Positions 48,606 through 59,158 of a stretch of 64,000 nt of DNA are shown here, one piece after another. A model generated the notes under the pieces. It made no database searches, was not told where the DNA came from, and saw nothing but the letters and a program-made list of their open reading frames with translations. A program made the translations under genes and the position numbers. Origin of the DNA: Flavobacterium sp. J372 (lineage in GTDB: Bacteria; Bacteroidota; Bacteroidia; Flavobacteriales; Flavobacteriaceae); the NCBI RefSeq assembly GCF_024699965.1, contig NZ_JAJOMZ010000004.1:2884001-2948000 (forward strand), read 5' to 3'. How positions within the stretch are numbered: position 1 is the first letter of the stretch; each line of letters opens with the position of its first letter.

Positions 48606-49890
48606 ATAATGTTTTGGCTACTATACCAACAGCCTCTATTGTATAGTCAAGGTCTTCGTAGGTGAGTGCATCACAGATAAACCATGTTTCGTACGCTGAA
48701 GGCGCTATGTACACTCCTTCTTGCAGCAAACCGTGGAAAAACTTTTTAAAAGTCTCATTATCGCCGTTTTTAGCGGTTGTAAAATCAATTACGGGATTAG
48801 CATCAAAGTGTACCGAGATCATTGAACCACGCCTGTTTATGGTGTATTCAAGTTGTGTATCATCAAGCTTCTGCCTTATGCCATTTTCAAGGTAAACGGT
48901 TTTGGCATCAAGCCGTGTAAAAATATCACGGTCAGCATCTATAGCCTTAAGCATCTCAAGCCCTGCAGCCATTGCTAATGGATTGCCCGAAAGGGTTCCC
49001 GCCTGGTATACCGGCCCCAAAGGCGCCAGCTTATCCATAATCTCAGCACGCGCTGCAAATGCACCCACCGGCAGCCCGCCGCCTATCACTTTACCAAAAG
49101 CTACAATATCGGCATTAATACCTAAAAGCTCCTGTGCACCGCCACGCGCAAGGCGGAAGCCTGTCATCACTTCGTCAAAAATCAAAAGTGCGCCGTGTTC
49201 ATCACACAGCTGCCTCAATCCTTCATGAAAACCTTCAAGCGGCGGCACACAACCCATATTACCCGCAACAGGCTCAATGATTATTGCTGCTATTTCGCCT
49301 TTATTGGCTTCAAACAGCTGTTTTACATTGTCGAGGTTATTGTAAGCAGCCAGTAAAGTATCTTTCGCCGTTCCCTGTGTTACACCCGGGCTGTTTGGCG
49401 TGCCAAATGTTACCGCGCCGCTGCCCGCCTGTATAAGGAAAGCATCGCTGTGGCCGTGGTAGCAGCCGGCAAATTTTATAATTTTCTCGCGCCCTGTAAA
49501 CCCGCGTGCCAGCCTTATGGCACTCATGCATGCTTCGGTGCCTGAGTTTACAAAACGTATCTTGTCAATATTCGGCACCATGCTCACGGCAAGCTTCGCA
49601 ATCTCTGTTTCAAGAGCCGTTGGTGCACCAAAAGATGTCCCTTTCCGGGCACGTTCAATCACGGCATTTACAACAGGTTCATAAGCATGGCCCAGTATCA
49701 TTGGCCCCCATGAGTTGATATAATCTATATAGCGGTTGCCGTCTTCATCAAACATATAGGCGCCCGTGGCCTCTTTAATGAAAAGAGGCGTGCCGCCCAC
49801 TGCCTTAAAAGCACGTACAGGCGAGTTGACCCCGCCGGGTATCACTTGTTCAGCCTCAGCAAATAGCCGGCTGCTGCGTTGGTATAACAT
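48604..49890 (-). CDS. hemL: Glutamate-1-semialdehyde 2,1-aminomutase
   Basis: PLP enzyme that makes 5-aminolevulinate from glutamate-1-semialdehyde in the C5 heme pathway; 428 residues. [10 protein letters not shown] near the N-terminus, [20 protein letters not shown], the cofactor-binding DEVMTGFR and the PLP-lysine segment [15 protein letters not shown] are all present. It ends [15 protein letters not shown]. It is followed downstream by a terminator and preceded by the GH73-LysM gene, 5 bp upstream. Confidence 0.96.
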   Translation of the reverse strand: MLYQRSSRLFAEAEQVIPGGVNSPVRAFKAVGGTPLFIKEATGAYMFDEDGNRYIDYINSWGPMILGHAYEPVVNAVIERARKGTSFGAPTALETEIAKLAVSMVPNIDKIRFVNSGTEACMSAIRLARGFTGREKIIKFAGCYHGHSDAFLIQAGSGAVTFGTPNSPGVTQGTAKDTLLAAYNNLDNVKQLFEANKGEIAAIIIEPVAGNMGCVPPLEGFHEGLRQLCDEHGALLIFDEVMTGFRLARGGAQELLGINADIVAFGKVIGGGLPVGAFAARAEIMDKLAPLGPVYQAGTLSGNPLAMAAGLEMLKAIDADRDIFTRLDAKTVYLENGIRQKLDDTQLEYTINRRGSMISVHFDANPVIDFTTAKNGDNETFKKFFHGLLQEGVYIAPSAYETWFICDALTYEDLDYTIEAVGIVAKTL

Positions 49891-49895
49891 GGAAT

Positions 49896-50819
49896 TTACT
49901 TTATTTTAAGCACCTGCCCGATAGCTATGGCATTGCCCTGCAGGCTGTTTAGCGCCATGAGCTGCTCTACGGTGAGGTTATGTTTTTTTGAGATAGAATA
50001 CAATGTATCGCCCTGCTGTACACGGTAAGAATCGGCTGCCAAAATTATTTCCTGCTGTGGTGCAGGCGCCGGCTTTACAACCTCTTTTTTAGGAGCGGGA
50101 ACAAATTGCCTGCCCAGCACTTCAGCATCATACTTAGCCAGGTCGTAACGCTCTATAAGCCCTATCAGCTTTGCAGGATATTGAGGGTCGGTAGCATAGC
50201 CTGCAGCCTTCAGGCCATGTGCCCAGGCGCTGTAATCATCTTTATCTAATTTGAAGAGCGAAGCATAGCGCCCGCGGGTAGTAAGGAAGAGCGAGTGGTC
50301 ATTATAGCTTTCTGAGCCGTGGGTGTATTTACGGAAACACTCCTGCGCGCTGTCATCATCATGATGTATGGTTTCGCCCGTCCAACCGGTGTGGCATTTA
50401 ATACCGAAGTGGTTATTGGCGTTAACGCATAGCGTTCCGCGACCTGCGCCGGATTCAAGTATGCCCTGAGCGAGCGTGATGCTTGCAGGTATGCCGTGAC
50501 GGCGCATGTTATCTTTAGCTATTGGTGAATAATTGTCGACATATTGTTTCACGAGCTCAGCATAAACTACTGTTCGTGAGGTAGACTCAAGCACCTCTGT
50601 TTGCCCGCCTGAATTTGTTTTAGTCGTCCTTATGGGTGATGATGCCGTAGCCCTGCGGGGTTCAGATTTTGGTTTGGCAGCCCTGGCTTTACGGGCCGGT
50701 GATGTTGGGCGGCTTTTTGAAGCTGAAGCCGTACTCTTTGATGTCCTGATGTTTGATCTTGAGGTTCCGCAGCTTACCAGCAACACCAGTAAGCACGCCG
50801 CGAGAATCTTTTTAACCAT
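49896..50819 (-). CDS. GH73 N-acetylglucosaminidase with LysM domain (lipoprotein)
   Basis: A peptidoglycan hydrolase of 307 residues. The lipobox is LVLLVSC (Cys 17). A basic, Ser/Arg/Lys-rich linker runs to about residue 80. The GH73 domain (about 95-235) has the usual helices and loop: [40 protein letters not shown] and [18 protein letters not shown], the catalytic Glu being in [11 protein letters not shown] single C-terminal LysM ([19 protein letters not shown]) binds peptidoglycan. It overlaps the upstream PLP enzyme gene by eight bases. Confidence 0.9.
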   Translation of the reverse strand: MVKKILAACLLVLLVSCGTSRSNIRTSKSTASASKSRPTSPARKARAAKPKSEPRRATASSPIRTTKTNSGGQTEVLESTSRTVVYAELVKQYVDNYSPIAKDNMRRHGIPASITLAQGILESGAGRGTLCVNANNHFGIKCHTGWTGETIHHDDDSAQECFRKYTHGSESYNDHSLFLTTRGRYASLFKLDKDDYSAWAHGLKAAGYATDPQYPAKLIGLIERYDLAKYDAEVLGRQFVPAPKKEVVKPAPAPQQEIILAADSYRVQQGDTLYSISKKHNLTVEQLMALNSLQGNAIAIGQVLKIK

Positions 50820-51718
50820 TTGTATTTATTTTAATTAGTGGCATTTTCTTCCGGGCCAGCAGCTCGTTCATCCCGGCCACTCCCTGCAAACCGCCGGTAT
50901 GTATCATCAAAATTGATGCCCCGGGTTCAAAATATCCCTTACCTGCAAGATCTGTAACGCCAAAAACCATCTTTGCAGTATAAACCGGGTCGAGCAGGAT
51001 ACCGGTTCTCTCATAAAAATCATTCATGAAATGTACCAGTTCTGTTGTAACCTTGCCATAGCCACCAAAATGGTAGTCATTTACAAGCTGCCAGTTGCCC
51101 TCACGGGCAAATGTAAGAATTTCGTCTGACAAATCAGCCTTCAGCGCCGGAAAACCTATGACTTTCTGGTGTGGCAGCGCACTGTTAATTAATCCCGAGA
51201 TGGTTCCGCCTGTACCTACCGCGCAGATGATATGGGTAAATTTTGCATCATCTTCTGTCAAAATCTCTTCACAGCCTTTTACGGCGAGTTGGTTGGTCCC
51301 CTCCTTCAGGCACCAAGTAAAAATCACCAAATTTTGAATGAAGCTGTTCAATAAAATCAGGTTTATTTTTCTTCCGGTAATCTTCCCGTGGCACAAAATG
51401 TAATTGCATGCCGCAGCTCTTTGCAAAATCGAGTGTAGGGTTTGATGTGCCTGCGAGTTCATCGCCCCGGATTACACCAATAGTTTTTATGCCATACTCC
51501 TGCCCTGCCGCTGCTGTTGCCGCGATATGGTTAGAGTATGCCCCGCCAAATGTAAGCAGGGTTTCAAAACCATTTTCCTTTGCGAAAATGATGTTGTATT
51601 TCAGCTTGCGGAACTTATTTCCTGAAATGTTAGGATGCAGCAGATCTTCTCGCTTCATAGTAAGCGAAATACCATTGGGCAAGGAAATATTTACGGGTTG
51701 ATTCAGGCTTGAAAGCAT
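50812..51718 (-). CDS. ACC deaminase / D-cysteine desulfhydrase-type PLP enzyme (frameshift in this sequence)
   Basis: A cytoplasmic PLP enzyme, 301 residues once corrected. The PLP lysine is in NISGNKFRKLKYN, and GGAYSNHIAATAAAG and GTGGTISGLI complete the fold-type II signature. It resembles 1-aminocyclopropane-1-carboxylate deaminase and D-cysteine desulfhydrase; sequence alone does not separate them. The break at 51298-51301 has coding strand GAAGGAGGGGACCAAC; removing one G gives VPEGGTNQLAVKGCEE. This is again an extra G before GACC. It overlaps the GH73 start by eight bases. Confidence 0.88.
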
Positions 51719-51810
51719 ATTGCAAAGTTCGGCAAAAACAAATTCTTAAAGAAACGTTAACAAAAAACCTTTTCGTGCACGCCGCCGTAAGTATGTGCAA
51801 AGGAATTTTG

Positions 51811-51818
51811 TACCTTTG
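51811..51818 (+). promoter_or_regulatory. -7 box of the GAF-protein gene
   Basis: TACCTTTG lies inside the longest open frame (GTG at 51795), which shows that the real start must be downstream, at the ATG pair 51837/51840. Confidence 0.55.
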
Positions 51819-51836
51819 AAATACCAAAAGCAATTG

Positions 51837-54212
51837 ATGATGAATGACGAGGAGAAAAACATGCCGGCGCCGCTTATCGCAAAGATTTCATTCCACAAAG
51901 TACTTGACGCTCTGGAAGATATAGCACAAAGTGATGTAGATTACCGCGCCAATTATGCACAGGCGCTGCTTGACCATGCTGCCCCTTACCCGGAACTGCG
52001 TGACGGAATTACCGATCTGGCCGTTGTTGAGAAACATGAGAAGCTGATACGCAACCTTTTAGCCGACCTTTTCCCGACTGCACTTACAAAAAATGAAATT
52101 AAGGCTGCGGCGATACCTTTCTTCAACATAACCTTTAATTACACCGAGCGTTTTAAAAGCATTGTGCGCGACGCCGGTGAAGATTTCGGCATAAAAATCA
52201 GGAATTTTGATGAGCATCAATTTTATGTTTTTTGCTGCTGCATGATCCTGAACAATTACTACGGCTATCACTTTGATTTCAGCAAACCGCTGTTTTATGA
52301 CATACCCGACGGCAATGGTATTATGCGCCATTACAGGATTCTGTACAATGCTGACTTTATGGAGGTTATACCTACTGACAAAGCTGTAACCATTACTGAA
52401 AGTGATGTGAACCTGCTGATGGACAATTACGATAACCTGGAGCTTTGGAAAGAAAAATTTCCTGAAAACAGCTGGATATCAAAAGGTTTCGGTATAGTTA
52501 CATTGTTTGATGCCACTAACGAAAGCGCCATCTCTAATCTTAAGAGCAATCTGCTTCAGACTGAAGACTTTAACGAGATTACGAAGAGTAACCTTGAATC
52601 GATTTTCCGCTCATTCTATAAGATTCCTGACCTGAAAATTGGGTTTACGGAGATAAACAGCGAAGACAGCCAGTTCAGGGTTGCGCCATTTGAGGATATA
52701 ACCAGCCATATACTGCCTGAAGATAAAGAAGTTAGCTGCTCACAAATGTTTTGTGACAATTCCCTGAAGGCGTTATTCAATGAGAAAAAGTACTTTATCA
52801 TCAGCGATGTTGAGTCTTACATACTCAAAAACCCTGAGAATGATGCACTCGCACGCCATTTACTGGCACAGGACATTAAGAGCTGCATACTTGCGCCAAT
52901 TGTAAAAAACAACAAGCTAATGGGCCTTATAGAGTTGGTATCGTCACGCCCTAAAGAACTTAACAGCATTAATGCCAATAAGTTATCGTATATACTACCC
53001 TTCCTTACAGATACCATTGAGCGCTATTACAGTGAGTTGCAGAACGAAATTGATGCCATCATCCAGAATGAATATACCGCCATACACCAAAGCGTTTACT
53101 GGAAATTTCGCGAAGAGGCGCTTCTGCACATCAACAGCAAGAGCCACAGGGACATGGCATATAAAGAAATAGTATTCCGTGAGGTATATCCGCTTTACGG
53201 GCAGATAGACATAAAAGGCTCAAGCACAGCACGAAATGAATCTATCGAGAAGGATTTTATCCTGCAGATAGAAAAGCTGTTGTCATTATTCCGCTATATT
53301 TTCAAGAAGGAAAAGCTGCCATTAATTGAGCAGCACATTTATGAGCTTGAAAAGCTGGAACTGAAAATTCATGAAGATTTACAGGCTGATACCGAGAGCA
53401 TTATACAGAACTACATACGTAAGGAAGTGCACCCGGTGCTGAAGCATTTTGACTCGGCAGACACCGCTATCCACGATAAAATCTCTGAATACTTTGCCTC
53501 ACTTGACCAAAAAGTGAAGATGGTGTACAAAAGCCGTAAAGACTTTGACAACGCGCTGAGCATCATCAACAAACGGATGGCTGCCATACTTGATAAAAAA
53601 CAGGAAGAAGCACAGTCGTTCTTTCCGCACTATTATGAACGTTTCAAAACCGATGGCGTTGAGCACAACCTGTACATTGGGCCATCAATAGCGCCGCGGC
53701 AAAGCTATAACCCTATCTACCTTAATAACCTGAGGCTATGGCAATTGCAGGCCATGTGCGAGATGGAAAATGAGTATTACAAAATACGCCCATCACTACC
53801 TTATGACCTTGATGTAACCTCGCTGATACTGGTATTTGCCACGCCGATTTCAATACGTTTCCGTATGGATGAAAAGCGTTTTGATGTTGACGGCACTTAC
53901 AATGCAAGATACGAGGTAGTTAAGAAACGTATTGATAAATCGCATATAAAAGGCACCAGCGAGCGTATAACCGCAGCCGGCAAGATCACCATTGTATATT
54001 CGCAAAAAGCAGAAGAAGACGAATACAGGCGTTACATACAGTTCCTTCAGCATAAAAATATGCTGGGCAATATTGTTGAGGCCTTTGATGTGGAAGACTT
54101 ACAGGGTGTTACCGGGCTCAAAGCCCTGCGTGTAAGCGTTGTTTATGGCGAAGAGCAAAATAAGAGCACTTACAGCTATGACGACCTGTTGAAAGAACTC
54201 GCTCACAAATAA
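51837..54212 (+). CDS. GAF-domain protein
   Basis: A large cytoplasmic protein of about 791 residues. The start is set at ATG 51837 (or 51840) because a -7 box overlaps the upstream open frame. A GAF-like domain lies at about 300-410 (KKYFIISDVESYI, DIKSCILAPIVKNNKLMGL). The rest is mostly helical with acidic and aromatic segments and a C-terminal region holding GVTGLKALRVSVVYGEE. No output domain (kinase, cyclase, HTH) can be recognised. It is convergent with the HD-PycTM gene, whose end is next to its own with no gap. It is known in Flavobacteria as a conserved GAF protein of unknown role. Confidence 0.78.
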   Translation: MMNDEEKNMPAPLIAKISFHKVLDALEDIAQSDVDYRANYAQALLDHAAPYPELRDGITDLAVVEKHEKLIRNLLADLFPTALTKNEIKAAAIPFFNITFNYTERFKSIVRDAGEDFGIKIRNFDEHQFYVFCCCMILNNYYGYHFDFSKPLFYDIPDGNGIMRHYRILYNADFMEVIPTDKAVTITESDVNLLMDNYDNLELWKEKFPENSWISKGFGIVTLFDATNESAISNLKSNLLQTEDFNEITKSNLESIFRSFYKIPDLKIGFTEINSEDSQFRVAPFEDITSHILPEDKEVSCSQMFCDNSLKALFNEKKYFIISDVESYILKNPENDALARHLLAQDIKSCILAPIVKNNKLMGLIELVSSRPKELNSINANKLSYILPFLTDTIERYYSELQNEIDAIIQNEYTAIHQSVYWKFREEALLHINSKSHRDMAYKEIVFREVYPLYGQIDIKGSSTARNESIEKDFILQIEKLLSLFRYIFKKEKLPLIEQHIYELEKLELKIHEDLQADTESIIQNYIRKEVHPVLKHFDSADTAIHDKISEYFASLDQKVKMVYKSRKDFDNALSIINKRMAAILDKKQEEAQSFFPHYYERFKTDGVEHNLYIGPSIAPRQSYNPIYLNNLRLWQLQAMCEMENEYYKIRPSLPYDLDVTSLILVFATPISIRFRMDEKRFDVDGTYNARYEVVKKRIDKSHIKGTSERITAAGKITIVYSQKAEEDEYRRYIQFLQHKNMLGNIVEAFDVEDLQGVTGLKALRVSVVYGEEQNKSTYSYDDLLKELAHK

Positions 54213-55397
54213 TTACACCATTTTAAAAGCATAGATAAATGCGCCAACCGAAACTATGATGCCAATCATAAACACGGTGTAGGTAATACGCAGCAGCTTG
54301 TATTTGCGGTTGAGTACCAGGCCAAGAAAATACAGGTCCTTTATCATGGAATCGTAGAGGTAGCCTTTGTCTTTCATCATTTGGTTTACTGCCCATTCAT
54401 ATTCATCAAGCGGCATCTTATAGAAATTACCAAAGAAAAGCAGGTTAACCTTTTTTGCCTCGATATCTTCTCGCGTAAATGTCCCTGTGGTAACTTTCGG
54501 GCTGGTTGAAAGTATTGCAAACACTATGCTTACCATACAAAAAACAATAAGCGTAAGCGTTGGCGTTACAAGATGGGCATTAGCCGGACTATCCAGTTTT
54601 GGGATGAGCGTTGTCAGGGCAATAGATATAATGATAGAACATACCGAAAGCAGTATATTCGCTTTACTATCAGCAATTTCACTTAGCCGGGTATGATTAT
54701 TCAATGTTACGCGAAACATAGTGTCAATACCCCTGTCGGGCCCTTCCAGTTTCTCGAGCTTCTTTTTATTGAGCTTGTCTTTTGATATCTTTTTGTTCCC
54801 CTCTTCGCATTTTTTGATGTTAACCTGAAGCGCCGCGATGTTCTGCTCCTTTTGCTCCTGCAGGGTGGTTTTGCCATAGTTTGTATAAAACCTGTGTTCC
54901 TGCATCAGCATTTTTCGGTTGCCGAGAGCCCATTCCAGATCTGTGACTTGCTTACCCTGCGTAAGCCGCCACTCCTCACGCAAAAGTTCAGACAAAGCCT
55001 CAAAATTCTTATCAGCAAAATGCGCACAGTCAGCATCTCGGATAATTTGTTCAAGATGGGTCTCCGGTTCAGCTTCAAGTTTTGTAACCTTGATTAAATC
55101 TGAAACGATTTTGGTCCGTTCAGCATCAAAACCGGCGTCCTTCAAAAAGCTTTCAGCCATTGCAGCGCTGCGTTCTTCATGGTTTTCTGGACCGGCAATA
55201 TACCCGGCATCATGAAACCACGCTGCAAGAATAAGAAGCTCTGTATCAGCATCATCAGTCCCTTCTTCTGTAGCAATTAAACGTACATTGTTTACTACTC
55301 TTAAAGTATGGTTAAAGTTGTGGTATATATAATCGGGAGATAGCTTATCTTTGAGTAGCGCGAAGATGTAATTTTCAGCTTTCTGAACAAAATCCAT
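54213..55397 (-). CDS. HD phosphohydrolase fused to a PycTM (DUF5706-type) membrane domain
   Basis: A 394-residue membrane protein. The N-terminal HD domain (about 5-190) has YHNFNHTLRVVNNV (H26, H30), the metal pair H62-D63 in AAWFHDAGYI, H73 in ENHEER, and IIRDADCAHF (D121/D123). After a basic linker (KKISKDKLNKKKLEKL) comes a three-helix membrane domain with ADSKANILLSVCSIIIS, TLTLIVFCMVSIVFAI and YTVFMIGIIVSVGAFIYAF, like the effector membrane domain of Pycsar systems. Pycsar effectors sense cyclic pyrimidines and damage the membrane. No cyclase gene is seen nearby, so an anti-phage function is not supported here. It is divergent from the metallophosphoesterase gene, 28 bp away. Confidence 0.82.
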   Translation of the reverse strand: MDFVQKAENYIFALLKDKLSPDYIYHNFNHTLRVVNNVRLIATEEGTDDADTELLILAAWFHDAGYIAGPENHEERSAAMAESFLKDAGFDAERTKIVSDLIKVTKLEAEPETHLEQIIRDADCAHFADKNFEALSELLREEWRLTQGKQVTDLEWALGNRKMLMQEHRFYTNYGKTTLQEQKEQNIAALQVNIKKCEEGNKKISKDKLNKKKLEKLEGPDRGIDTMFRVTLNNHTRLSEIADSKANILLSVCSIIISIALTTLIPKLDSPANAHLVTPTLTLIVFCMVSIVFAILSTSPKVTTGTFTREDIEAKKVNLLFFGNFYKMPLDEYEWAVNQMMKDKGYLYDSMIKDLYFLGLVLNRKYKLLRITYTVFMIGIIVSVGAFIYAFKMV

Positions 55398-55425
55398 GAG
55401 TGTATGATATTAACTCTACCAAATT

Positions 55426-58400
55426 ATGAATTTCTTACCGGCCAGTAAAAATTTTAAGGTAAATATTAAGATTTTAATGTTTGCCGCAACAGGCTTGCTC
55501 ATGGCATCATGCGCTACAAAAAAACCACAATACGGTAAAGATATAGACCTGAAAGCAGCAATTGACAGTGCTGTTCAGCAAAAACCGGAACATCGGTTTA
55601 TCCTTGTGGGTGATGCAGGGTATACCACAGCGCCACATACTAAAAAACTCTTGTCACTGGTTGAGCGAAAACTTGCCCGAAGCGACAAAAACACCACGAT
55701 GCTTTTCCTTGGCGATAATATTTACCCGGAAGGAATGCCGCTGAAGAAAGATTCGAAAGAACGAATAGATAGCGAGCAGACGCTTAAAGACCAGATAGAC
55801 GTTGCCAAAAAAGGCAAGGGTAGAACCTATTTCATACCCGGTAACCACGACTGGTACCATGGTTTTGAAGGGCTTCTGGAACAGGAAAAATTTATTGAAA
55901 GCCATATTGAGAAAGCATTCCTACCCGGGAAAGGCTGCGCTATTAAAGATAAGGAAGTTAATGACAAAGTTACACTTATAGCCGTTGATAGCCAGTGGTA
56001 TATTGAAGACTGGGACAAATACCCTACTATAAATGATGACTGCAACATAAAAACCCGTGAAGCGTTTTTTACAGAGCTTGAAGACCAACTAAACAAAAAC
56101 CAGGACAAAACCGTAATACTTGCCATACACCACCCGGTTTTTACCAACGGTACGCATGGCGGGCATTTTTCATTTGAAAAGCAGTTCTTCCCGCTGAGGC
56201 AAAAGATCCCGATGCCTGTTTTAGGCACCATGATAAACCTGGCGCGTAAAGCTTCAGGCTACAGCACACAAGATATACAAAGCCGTGTATATGGTGAGCT
56301 AAGCCGGCGTGTAAGGGCGCTTATTCAAAACAGGGACAATGTAATTGTAGTGTCGGGCCACGACCATAACCTGCAATATATTTACAAAGATAATATCCAC
56401 CAGATCATAAGCGGTGCAGGGACGAAGTCGGAAGCCGTAAAGCAGGTAAACCCACTTGATTTTACCTATGGTACCACGGGATATGCTATGCTTGATATTT
56501 ATAACGATGGCACAGCACGCGTTTGGTACTACGGCCTTGACGACGGTCCGGCAGGCGAAAAGCTCCTTTTTACTAAAAAGATAACAAATCTGCAGCCTGA
56601 TACGCCTTTAAAAGATTATCCTGACACCTTCCCGAAAACGGTTACTTCATCAATATACACGCCTGAAATGACCAAAAAAGGCGGGTTTTACCGTTTCCTT
56701 TTCGGCGAGCATTACCGCTATTATTACAGCCTGCCGGTTGAAGCTAAAACAGCAACGCTTGGCAGCCTGTACGGAGGGCTGAAACCTGAACGTGCCGGTG
56801 GCGGGCACCAGTCGCTGTCGCTAAGGCTTGCAGATAAAAAGGGTAAAGAATATAAAATGCGCAGCATGCACAAAAGCGCCACACGCTTTCTGCAGGCGGC
56901 AGTGTTTGAAGACCGCTACATGGGCGACACTTTTGAAGGCACCTTTGCCGAACGTTTCCTGCTTGACTTTTATACTACAGTACATCCATATATGCCTTTT
57001 GTGGCTGGCGAACTGGCCGAAAGCGTTGGTATCTACCATACTAACCCAGAACTGTATTACATCCCTAAACATAATGCGCTGGAGAGGCACAACGAAGTGT
57101 ACGGAGATGAAATGTATATGGTTGAAGAACACCCGGCTGATGAGCATAAAGAAGCGGCATTTTTCGGCAAGCCCGATGCTATTGAAGGCACAGATGATGT
57201 TTTGAAAAACCTGAGGAAAAGCCCGAAATACAGCATCGATGAAGAGAGCTATATCAAAGCACGTATGTTTGATATGCTTATTGGCGACTGGGACCGCCAC
57301 CAGGACCAGTGGCGCTGGGCAAGATATGACAAAGATGGGAAAGTGGTGTACAGGCCTATACCGCGCGACCGCGACCAGATATTCCCGAAATATGACGGTG
57401 CGCTTATCTCGATCATCATGAATATACCGGCGTTGCGCCACATGAAAACCTATAAGAAAGACCTGCGCAATGTAAAATGGTTTAACCGTGAGGTATACCA
57501 GCTTGATCTGGCACTTGTAACAAAAGCATCTGAAAAAGACTGGCTTGTGCAGGCAGATGCTATTGCAAATGGCCTAACAGACAGTGAAATTGATGCTGCT
57601 TTCAATAAACTGCCTAAAGAAGTACAGGACAGCACCGCAACTGAAATAAAGAACATACTGAAAGTAAGGCGCGGCCATCTTCGTGAGTTCGCATCAGAAT
57701 ATTACAAGGTACTTGCAAAAACCGTATTGCTTGCAGGTACTGATAAAGTTGAGAGATTTGAAATAACACGAAGTGGTAACGGACTTACAGATGTGGCCAT
57801 ATACAGCCTGAAAGATGGCAAGGAAGAGCTGATTCACCAAAAGCAGTACAACATTGCCGAGACTAAAGAAATATGGCTGTACGGGCTTGATGATGATGAT
57901 ATTTTTGAAGTGAAAGGCAAGGCTCAAAAACCAATTACAATAAGGCTGATAGGAGGGCTTAACAAAGACACATACATTGTTGAAGATGGCAAAAAAGTGC
58001 GCATTTATGACTTTAAAAGCAAAAACAATGTATATGACCAGGCACAGGATGCAAGGCTGTTACTTACGGATGATTACGAGACCAACACGTATAACTATGA
58101 AAAACCCGCTTACAATGTACTGGCAGGATACCCGTCAGCCGGCTATAACCCAGATGATGGTGTGAAACTGGGCGGTGTCATGAACTATACGGTGAACAAC
58201 TTCAACCGGCGGCCTTATTCACAAAAGCATTCATTAAAAGCTCATTACATCTTTGCAACAAGCGGGTTTGAATTTGCCTATCGCGGAACCTTCATGAATG
58301 TAGTGAGCCGCTGGAATTTTGCTGTAGATGCACTGTATACCAGCCCAAATTTTGCAATAAATTATTTCGGGTTAGGCAATGAAACGGTTAATAATGATGA

Positions 58401-59158
58401 TAAGCTGGGCATGAACTATAACCGTGTAAAGCTCCAGACATTCCGGGTGGCGCCATCAATTTTCAGGGAAAGCAGAAACGGCAGTTTCATACAGCTGCAG
58501 GCAGCTTTAGAAACTATTGAAATTGATGGTACTTCAGGCCGGTTTACAGACCAGCCGGATGCCGTACCGCAATACCTGTTTGAGCACAGGCAGTTTGCAG
58601 GGGTAAATGCTAAATACAGCTTTGCCAATTACGACAATAAATCACTGCCGGCGCTGGGTATGTCATTTTATTTAAACGCTGGATGGAAAACCAGCCTAGA
58701 CGAAATTGAACGGAATTTTCCGCATATTGATGGTGGTATTGGTTTCATCCATAGGCTTGTGACTAATGACAGGCTTGTATTTTTAACCTATGCAAAAGGT
58801 ACAGCCGTCTTCAATAATAATTTTGAGTTCTACCAAGGCGCTGTTCTGGGCGGAGAGAATGACCTGCGCAGCTATCGCCGTGAGCGATTTACAGGCCGTT
58901 ACGCCGCATATCATACCAGCGACATACGTTTTACCATAGGCAACTGGAAAAACAGTTTTGTGCCGGTTAAATACGGTATTTTAGGCGGGTTTGATTATGG
59001 CCGCGTATGGCTTGATGATGATACATCAAAAAAATGGCACAACTCTGTTGGCGGGGGGTGCCTGGATAAATGGTGTTGATGCCGTAACAGCTAAGCTGCA
59101 ATGGTTTTACGGAGACGATGGCGGCAGGGTATCATTTGGCTTTGGCTTCGCCTTTTAA
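55426..59158 (+). CDS. Metallophosphoesterase with kinase-like region and outer-membrane barrel (frameshift near the end)
   Basis: A lipoprotein of about 1243 residues once corrected. The lipobox is LLMASC (Cys about 29). The N-terminal calcineurin-like phosphoesterase (about 60-350) shows all metal motifs: LVGDAGY, FLGDNIY, PGNHDWY, AIHHPVF and SGHDHNLQY. A middle region (about 440-680) contains DWDRHQDQWRW (D621-H625) and RPIPRDRDQIF (D648, D650), resembling catalytic loops of CotH/HipA-type atypical kinases. The C-terminus (about 900-1243) is a D15-like barrel. The frame breaks at 59053-59058, where six G occur and five are expected; the corrected end is GGGAWINGVDAVTAKLQWF to SFGFGFAF, stopping at 59158. 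Confidence 0.82.

Noticed and set aside
51795..51836. GTG at 51795 as start of the GAF gene
   Set aside because: The strong -7 box TACCTTTG lies inside this extension, so it would not be on the mRNA.
56821..57441. Minus-strand frame of 206 codons inside the metallophosphoesterase gene
   Set aside because: Lies wholly within a conserved gene on the other strand; composition is that of a shadow.
54213..59158. A complete Pycsar anti-phage system
   Set aside because: No nucleotide cyclase domain is present in the neighbouring GAF, phosphoesterase or PLP enzyme genes.
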